A DNA stretch of 27,635 nt, from positions 1 through 27,635 of the forward strand of contig JAWQRM010000168.1 in NCBI GenBank assembly GCA_033557675.1, read 5' to 3'. Of this stretch, positions 22,201 to 27,635 are shown in pieces (positions within the stretch are counted from its first letter, which is position 1; the number at the start of each line of letters is the position of its first letter). The notes beneath the pieces are model-generated. The model was not told the DNA's origin and searched no databases. It saw nothing but the letters and a program-made list of their open reading frames with translations. Both the position numbers and the translations under genes were made by a program. The stretch is from Coptodactyla brooksi. Lineage: Eukaryota > Arthropoda > Insecta > Coleoptera > Scarabaeidae.

Positions 22201-23466
22201 TAGGGACGATTTCAACTGTCAAATTTGACAGTTGAATCGGTCATTCCAAAACTGTTGTATTGTCAGTTTTGACAGTTCCATTGTCAGTTCTGACAATTCT
22301 ATTGCCAGTTTAAAATATTGTGCTGATGAATATTAATGGACAACTACAGAGATTTGTACTTTTATAATAAGGTTAATATATGTATCTCTAGGAAAACGTT
22401 GTAACTCTTGCTTTGTTAAAAGTTTTCATTTAATTTAAAGCCTAAAAAAAATTTATCTGCAAAAAAGAACTGTCAGTTTTGACAATTCAAAATGTTATGT
22501 GGATGAACGTCGATTGAATACATTTATAGTTTGCCCTGAGACTTGTTTTTTTTTTATAATAACGTTAATATATTACTAGAAAAGCTTTGTAAGTTTTATT
22601 TTGTCAAAGGCTGTAACTTCGCTTAAGCTCAAAAACTTTGTCTACCCAAAAAACTTCTCAGATTTGACAATTGTTGACATTGAACTGTCAATAGAACTGT
22701 CATAACTGACAATGGAACTGTAAAAACTGACAACAGAACTGCCAAAACTGACAGTTCTATTGTCAATTTTAACGATTCGAAAAATGGAAATGAAAATTGC
22801 GTTTTAGAATAACAGCTTTTTAATTCGTACCAAGTAAAACTTTTTGCGTTTCTTTTTCGCAGTCAGTTTTGTCAGTGTCAAAACTGACAGTTTTACTGCT
22901 AGTTTTGGTTAGTTTTTAGAGAAAACGAATATTTTCTCCTACGTTGATCCTGGTTGAATTTTGAGCAGTTTTGCAATGTGTTGGTAAAACATGTGGAGTC
23001 ATTAATAAATAATTCGCGAAAATCGGTGTTATTAAATATGTTAGTTGGGCTTAGAATTGCATAATTCGTTAAGATATTTCAAAATCTGGTTAAATTGGTG
23101 AAATTGTTTTGAGTGTATCTTATGGGTAATGGAAAGTAAAAATCTCACATTTGAATTAAGAATATGAAACTTAATTCGTTAAGTCACTATTAGGATACAA
23201 AAAGAAACGCTTAATCGCTTTTTCTTATACATTAAACTAAATTTGAACTAATTTTAACTTCTGCTAATATTTAATCGTTTAAGTTCATTATATTTTTTCT
23301 ATGTACATGAAGTGCACGGCACAGATTAGCGTACTATATGTATAAATACCTTAAAAGATTCTTATAATTGTACTTGGCAATTCGAAAGATTATTTTTTTT
23401 GCAGCGACGTTCCTTGCGATAGAAAAAAGACAAACTTCGTGTAATCTTAAATTCTTAATAGTATAC
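19277..23466. other. Long non-coding stretch
   Basis: Intron or intergenic, depending on where the Zasp-like 5' exons are. No recognisable coding exon or RNA gene. The longest open frame is 19820-20503 (+), with no family resemblance. The main structure is the palindrome cluster at 22207-22920. Confidence 0.6.
22207..22920. repeat. Cluster of TGTCA/TGACA palindromes
   Basis: Contains a perfect 26-bp palindrome at 22211-22236 (half-site TTCAACTGTCAAA), extended by CGA/TCG (22207-22209 with 22237-22239) past a one-base bulge. Further inverted pairs are at 22687-22702 with 22749-22764 (15 of 16 matches) and GTCAGTTTTG/CAAAACTGAC near 22864-22890. Between them lie two diverged direct units about 190 bp apart, marked by GATGAA, ATAATAA(G/C)GTTAATATA at 22364 and 22556, and TTGTAA. 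No ORF. Confidence 0.85.
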
Positions 23467-23645
23467 GGGTGTCCAGGAAAGGTACGTACAGGCTTTACCG
23501 CAGCTTCTCGAGCCCCAATGTCGGACGAAATTTTAAGTGTCTTAACTATAGATTGTTATTTAATGGCTTGCTTTTGAAACTACGTGAAATATAGGTTTTC
23601 CAAAAGATATGATAAAGCGCTGACAGTCCCTTTTCAGGACACTCC
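23467..23645. mobile_element. MITE with GGGTGTCC termini
   Basis: GGGTGTCCAGGAAAGG at 23467-23482 and CCCTTTTCAGGACACTCC at 23628-23645 are inverted repeats bounding a 179-bp non-coding element. It ends about 107 nt beyond the stop codon of the coiled-coil gene, so it probably lies in that gene's 3' UTR. Minus-strand ATTAAA at 23559-23564, a possible poly(A) signal, is inside it. Confidence 0.7.
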
Positions 23646-23751
23646 ACGTACGGCCGAACTCTTTAACGATTAAAACTAAACACGAGCATCACCCTTGAAC
23701 GAAATCACAAAAAATATAGGACGCTCACGAAGAAGTCCCGTTCTCGTTTAG

Positions 23752-24864
23752 CTAGGCATAGCTCTGGCTGTGTTCGAGCGCGACATTGTTCAGTTTGTTT
23801 CCCTGCTCGACCCAGTTCTTTAATCGTCCCCTCAACTCTTCCAAGCTCTTCGACTTCGCCTTGTTAATGCGCTTGTACTTGACGTCTTTGGGTTTCGTGA
23901 CGGACCTGTGATTCGACATGACCCTGTTGTAAGTGGTCACCTGGTTCGTTTGCTTCTCTTCCTCGCGCGTCTTCCCCCCTTTCTGCAGGCCGTAGGTCCA
24001 CGACGGCACCTCGTGCTTCGCGTGGACCTCTTTCTGGACTTCCTCCGGATTATGGCAGACGGCCTTGGCGCTCCCGCTGGCGAACGCGTCCCGTTTCTTG
24101 TTCAATTCCGTCTTCAGCTCGCTTTGGCTGTCGTTGTCGACGTCTTCTTCGACGCTGTAGACGGTTTCGAGGATATCCGGCCGCCTGAGGAAGCCGTTGC
24201 TCCTGCGGACGGTGTACTTCAGGTTCGGATCGATGGCGTCCGATATGGACCTGACCACCGTGACGGAATCCGGATTCCCGGACCTAAATTTCGGAACCTG
24301 CGCGACGTTGCAGTCGGAATCGACGTCCTCCATGACGACCGCGCTGTCCGAATCGTTCAGCGAGTCCAAGTCGAGCAGGTTCGTGTCGAGCTCGAGGAGC
24401 TCCGTTTGGGGCGGCTCCAGCCCGTTGTCCATCAGCCTGTTTATCAGCGACTCGATCATCCTCTGCTGCCTGTGGATGATGGACTCCCTCAGGTTGAGCA
24501 TCGTCGAGATGTCCTTCTGTTTGCGTATGAGTCGCGACTCGAAGAACAGGAGCTTTCCAGACAGCGCCTTCAGCTGGTCGGCCTTCTCCTTTTGGATTCG
24601 CGATATCAACAGTTCCTAGAATCGTACAAACCAAAACCAATAATTTAAGAACGCGAACGGAAAAGAAAGAAGAAATTACTAACCTGCATTTTGTAAGCTC
24701 TTCTCCAGGCCAACAGCTGCTGGGCCTGAGCCCTCGTCTTCTGTCTGAGTTCTCGGACCAATTTTCTCGCGTCTTCCACGGAATCGACGTCGGCACAGCT
24801 TTCTGCTTCCGCGAGACCGAGAAACTTGGCGTCCGACGGCTTGTCGACGACGAGACTGCCCGAT
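23752..24864 (-). CDS. Unrecognised coiled-coil protein, last two exons
   Basis: Two exons, 24864-24684 and 24615-23752 (stop TAG), join in frame with GT/AG borders and code for the last 347 residues or so. The first exon ends RELRQKTRAQAQQLLAWRR followed by AYKMQ. The second begins ELLISRIQKEKADQLKALSG and FFESRLIRKQKDIS. Together they form a basic coiled coil of about 110 residues with heptad-like spacing. Next come PPQTELLELD, an acidic LDSLNDSDSAVVMEDVDSD stretch, then VRRSNGFLRRPDILETVYS, and a Lys/Glu-rich tail ending NNVALEHSQSYA. There is no signal peptide or membrane segment in this part. The first visible exon has no ATG and starts with one leftover base, so more exons lie upstream; none was found to 27635. 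I do not recognise the family; a cytoskeletal or kinesin-like tail would fit the composition but is not supported by a motif. Confidence 0.8.
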
Positions 24865-25158
24865 CTGTAAGGACGGATACGAAATGAATGTTATATCCTA
24901 GAGCCGTTAACTGAAAAAACGAAAGTCTCGTTTTAAACGGGTAAAGGAGGTGGTTCATTTCGTGGGTTGCACTATTGTTAAGAAGGTAAAGAGGTGCTAC
25001 GGAGCGCGAGATGCAATGCACGAGATAAGTGCCGCTATAGCTGAGATTAAACGCAGGGGCGTCTCTAGGCACACCGCATTACTTTTCTTTTACATTAACT
25101 ATTGATAACGTTGATTAGATGTACGGAAAGATTTCGAACGGAAGCTTTTCTAGATAAC
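24865..25158 (-). other. Intron start of coiled-coil gene
   Basis: About 290 bp after the exon's acceptor, without coding signal, up to the TTAA that bounds the piggyBac-like fragment. Confidence 0.55.
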
Positions 25159-25680
25159 TTAACCTTCCTAGGCTGTTCACTTTTTGTATACACTTAGGAT
25201 GTTCGAGTCAAAAATGACCGATATGCACATTTTACGTTAAAAAAACCATTTGTAAAAATTTGCAAAAACAACCGTCTGTTTATTTTCCTTTTGCAGGTGT
25301 AACAAGCAACCAATCTATCCAACGTATCAACTGCACCTTTTGTGGAGTTGTAGTCTGTAATAATAGCGGGCATCTTCTCATTTGAACCACCTACTTCTTT
25401 ATTCAAATACAAAGTACTTTCTAGTACGACACATTTATTTGATTTGGGCAAGTACGATGCAAGAGTTGTGTCCGAGCTAAAGGCAAATCGAGAAGAAAAT
25501 TTGTCCCGTCGTTTAGTTTGCAAAAGTTCTGAGGGAATTGACGTCTTATTATTGACACCTATCATAGTCAAATTTCGCTTTAGCAACATTTGTCCAAGTT
25601 CGTGGGATGTAAAAAAATTATCACAGGTAATATTATGACCTTTCAAGCCATAAGATAAATCCAATACTACTCTCGATCAA
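25159..25680 (-). pseudogene. 5'-truncated piggyBac-like transposase
   Basis: Open for about 160 residues on the minus strand, stop at 25194-25196. Family blocks: SRVVLDLSYGLKGHNI, TCDNFFTSHELGQ (contains the second catalytic Asp of the piggyBac triad), SSRFAFSSDTTLASYLPKSN, VVLESTLY, and KGAVDTLDRLVACYTCKRK (third catalytic Asp region). The N-terminal half with the first Asp and the Cys-rich C-terminal domain are missing. The 3' end leads through a GTCATTTTTGACTCGAACAT-like segment to TTAACC at 25159; TTAA is the piggyBac target, so this is probably the true element end. The open frame and few lesions suggest a fairly recent insertion followed by truncation. Confidence 0.85.
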
Positions 25681-25736
25681 AGCGATTTCCAATTTGTTTT
25701 TATTATTTAATTGTATTTTTGTAGTGTAACGTCTAA

Positions 25737-25869
25737 ATGATTTTTTCTTCAACTATTGATGACGCAGATATTTACCGATTCGTGCAAGAACGTCTACAAA
25801 AAATGTTCGATAACGATTCGAATTCGAGCTCGAGGGAACGACTTCAAGCTCAAGGAAATGACCAAATCG
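25737..25869 (+). CDS. Possible orphan first coding exon
   Basis: ATG at 25737 opens 44 codons (DDADIYRFVQERLQKMFDND, then SSSRERLQAQGNDQI) ending one base into a codon at a GTATGC donor (25870). The composition is protein-like: hydrophilic and predicted helical, unlike nearby random frames. A TTTTTGTAG acceptor-like site lies just before, at about 25715-25723, followed by stop codons in frame. No family was recognised and no partner exon found in the window. It could be chance. Confidence 0.25.
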
Positions 25870-26090
25870 GTATGCTTTTTGCGGTGTACGTGTGTCGTTC
25901 GCTTAGAGCCTGCACTGTTCCTTCCGTTCTCGGTACTAAATAAGTAGGCACCGATCGTGCCCCGTTGTCTTCTCCTAGCAGTCACGCCCGGAACAATAAA
26001 TATCGGAATATCGCACCGCATAAATCTCGGCGACCGAGAGCCACTTTCCCCTTCGAGGCGAGTTATATCGTTCTTCGGGGCCAGAAGGCA

Positions 26091-26098
26091 TTACGTAA
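26091..26098. promoter_or_regulatory. TTACGTAA bZIP palindrome, site 1
   Basis: Perfect match to the PAR-domain/E4BP4 (Pdp1/Vrille type) consensus TTACGTAA. A second copy lies 161 bp away. Confidence 0.3.
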
Positions 26099-26249
26099 CG
26101 GCTGCGACGAAAATTGCAAAGCAACGGCGCCAGATTGTCCTTCTAGCGTTAATAGTCCGGCTTCCCCGAAGGCGTATCGCGATCGGAAAATCAATATCGG
26201 ATTCGCCATTGTTTTGCCGGTTTATTTCCATCGCATTCTTCTCCTACGA

Positions 26250-26261
26250 CGTTACGTAACG
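26250..26261. promoter_or_regulatory. TTACGTAA bZIP palindrome, site 2
   Basis: 12-bp perfect palindrome CGTTACGTAACG containing TTACGTAA at 26252-26259. With site 1 it is in a CpG-richer block, which raises the chance that it is a regulatory region; binding is inferred from consensus only. Confidence 0.3.
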
Positions 26262-26619
26262 ACGCGGGGACTTTTTGCGTGATGCCGTTCCGTCATTTAC
26301 CGCATTCTGAAGTTCCGAAAAGAAAGAGATGGAAAGGCGACGAGGCGAGCGGGGGGGCTTCGACTTCTTCGGCGACCGACCGACCTTTTTATTGTTGTTT
26401 TTTGCGGGGAGATCGTTGCCTGGTGTAATTCCATTACTACCTTTCTAGAAACGGCCTTGCATTATTACCACAAGGCCGTGTGTCTATCTCAACCTTACGC
26501 GGCCACTCGAAAATGCCCGCTTCTTTGGATCGCGATGGTCTTTTTATGGTACGCGTTTGGTTATTTAAATCCTCCAACACTTTACGTGAACGTATGGCTT
26601 TGAAGACTTTAAATTATCT

Positions 26620-27635
26620 AGTTTTATCAATTATCAACAATAATTAGATATAAAATATATTGCACGAAAGGAAATATAATTTTCAATTTATAAAATAAGT
26701 TGAAGATATCGTGGAAATTTTATTAATTAACTTGTCATTATTATTGATTTTTCATTGAGAATTACTTTTTATTAATGGCCAAACTGACAGTTAGGAATCT
26801 AAAGCCGTTTATGAACGTGAATTAACAGTCATTAACAGTTCATTTTGTCTGCTGGCAAATTTGATAGATAATTAAAATCCTCCGATTGAAATCAATGTAA
26901 TTTGAACCACAGTTACTAATCGTATACAACGTAAAACAAACTATAACGATCAACAATCGTTAGACGATAAAGAATAGATTGCATAAAAGGAAATACAGTT
27001 TTGAACTTAAAAAAACATACAAGTTTTCAACATAAAATTTTCTTCTGGGCTAAAGAAACGCTTGAACGAACGTTGCCGTAGAAGAATTTCAAAATATCTT
27101 GAAAATTTTATGCCTTATACCATCAATATCTTTTATTAATTGTAAAAAGTGACGGTTCAGAAATAAGAGCCATCTGTGAATGCAAGTCAAAAAGCAATTT
27201 GCAGTTTGTTAACTCTCAAAACTGACAGGTAATCGAAATCCTCCGATGGAAATCAATGTAATCTGTATTAAGTTAAGCCATAATAATGACATGCAGCGTA
27301 CAACGAACTGTAATGATGTATCAGGAATCATTAGATGATAAAAAATATATATTGGATAAAAGCAAATACAGTTTTCAACTTAAAATCGAAGATTTTAACG
27401 TAAAATTTTCTTCTGGGCTCAGCCCAACGAACATTGCCGTAGAAGAATTTGGAAATTTCTTGAGAATTTGGTGCATTAAATTGCCATTATCAATGACATT
27501 ACATTAATAATTAACCTTTGACTAACAAGACTGACAGCTAAGGAACGAGAGCCATCTATGAACGTGAATTAAAAGTCGTTGACAGTTCACTTTATCAACT
27601 GTCAAACAGATAGTTGGTAAACGAGAGCCATCAGT
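26620..27635. repeat. Tandem array, ~365 bp period, runs off the edge
   Basis: Nearly three diverged units. Repeated landmarks: CCTCCGAT(T/G)GAAATCAATGTAAT at 26879 and 27240 (361 apart), AAAATTTTCTTCTGGGC at 27034 and 27402 (368 apart), ATGAACGTGAATTAA near 26811 and 27557, GAGCCATCTGTGAATG/GAGCCATCTATGAACG at 27167 and 27549, and AACAAT...TTAGA(C/T)GATAAA blocks. Units contain ACTGACAG and TTGACAGTTCA strings like those at 22207-22920. No durable ORF across units. It continues past 27635. Confidence 0.88.

Larger units (their letters stand above)
25681..26619. other. Non-coding stretch with possible exon and bZIP sites
   Basis: GC- and CpG-richer than its surroundings from about 25800 to 26500. 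Contains a possible + strand exon and two TTACGTAA palindromes (separate entries). No recognised protein; it may be a promoter region or first intron. Confidence 0.5.

Noticed and set aside
22207..22920. CRISPR-like alternation of repeats and spacers
   Set aside because: Repeats vary in length and orientation, spacing is irregular and the host is a eukaryote; these are nested palindromes.
23908..24648. 246-residue + strand ORF opposite the coiled-coil gene
   Set aside because: Antisense shadow of a GC-rich exon, rich in Leu/Arg/Val, while the minus strand has consistent splicing and a coiled-coil pattern.
25957..26282. Two overlapping ~100-residue + strand ORFs
   Set aside because: They share a CpG-rich stretch in two frames with Arg/Ser-rich composition and no motif; likely compositional.

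Overview
The window is animal nuclear DNA, almost certainly from an insect. Genes are split by GT-AG introns, exons are GC-rich inside AT-rich introns, and three of the four genes are animal families: a Wapl cohesin-release factor, an FKBP15/WAFL-like trafficking protein and a Zasp/Alp-Enigma Z-disc protein. The transposon debris (a Tc1/mariner-superfamily element, a piggyBac-like element, many small repeats containing GGGTGTTC or GGGTGTCC) also fits an insect. Order cannot be fixed from the sequence; a beetle or other holometabolan is only a guess.

Left part (1-9143). wapl runs on the + strand with nine exons visible (624-5873); its first exon(s) lie to the left. It converges on a three-exon minus-strand gene (7048-9143) coding for a 517-residue FKBP15-like protein that has the WH1-like region and the coiled coil but no visible FKBP isomerase domain. 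Between the two 3' ends sits a decayed direct duplicate of the 3' part of the FKBP15-like gene (6261-6866). wapl introns hold copies of three different repeat families, including a ~250 bp foldback element.

Middle part (9144-19276). A dead Tc1/mariner-type transposase (9812-10866) and a block of minus-oriented dispersed repeats (11260-12430) separate the FKBP15-like promoter from the 3' end of a Zasp66-like gene. Six exons of that gene are visible on the minus strand (12967-19276): the ZM motif, a Pro/Gln/Ser-rich linker with internal repeats and a conserved-looking C-terminus. No PDZ-coding exon is visible. Its 3' UTR contains a striking 20-bp stem-loop (12861-12938), the most interesting unexplained structure here.

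Right part (19277-27635). This is mostly non-coding: a cluster of TGTCA/TGACA palindromes (22207-22920), a small TIR element, the last two exons of an unrecognised coiled-coil gene on the minus strand (23752-24864), a 5'-truncated piggyBac-like fragment ending at TTAA (25159-25680), a possible orphan + strand exon (25737-25869), two TTACGTAA palindromes, and a tandem array with a ~365 bp period that runs off the right edge. The protein-coding genes show no evident functional link; the arrangement looks like ordinary insect gene order with heavy repeat load.
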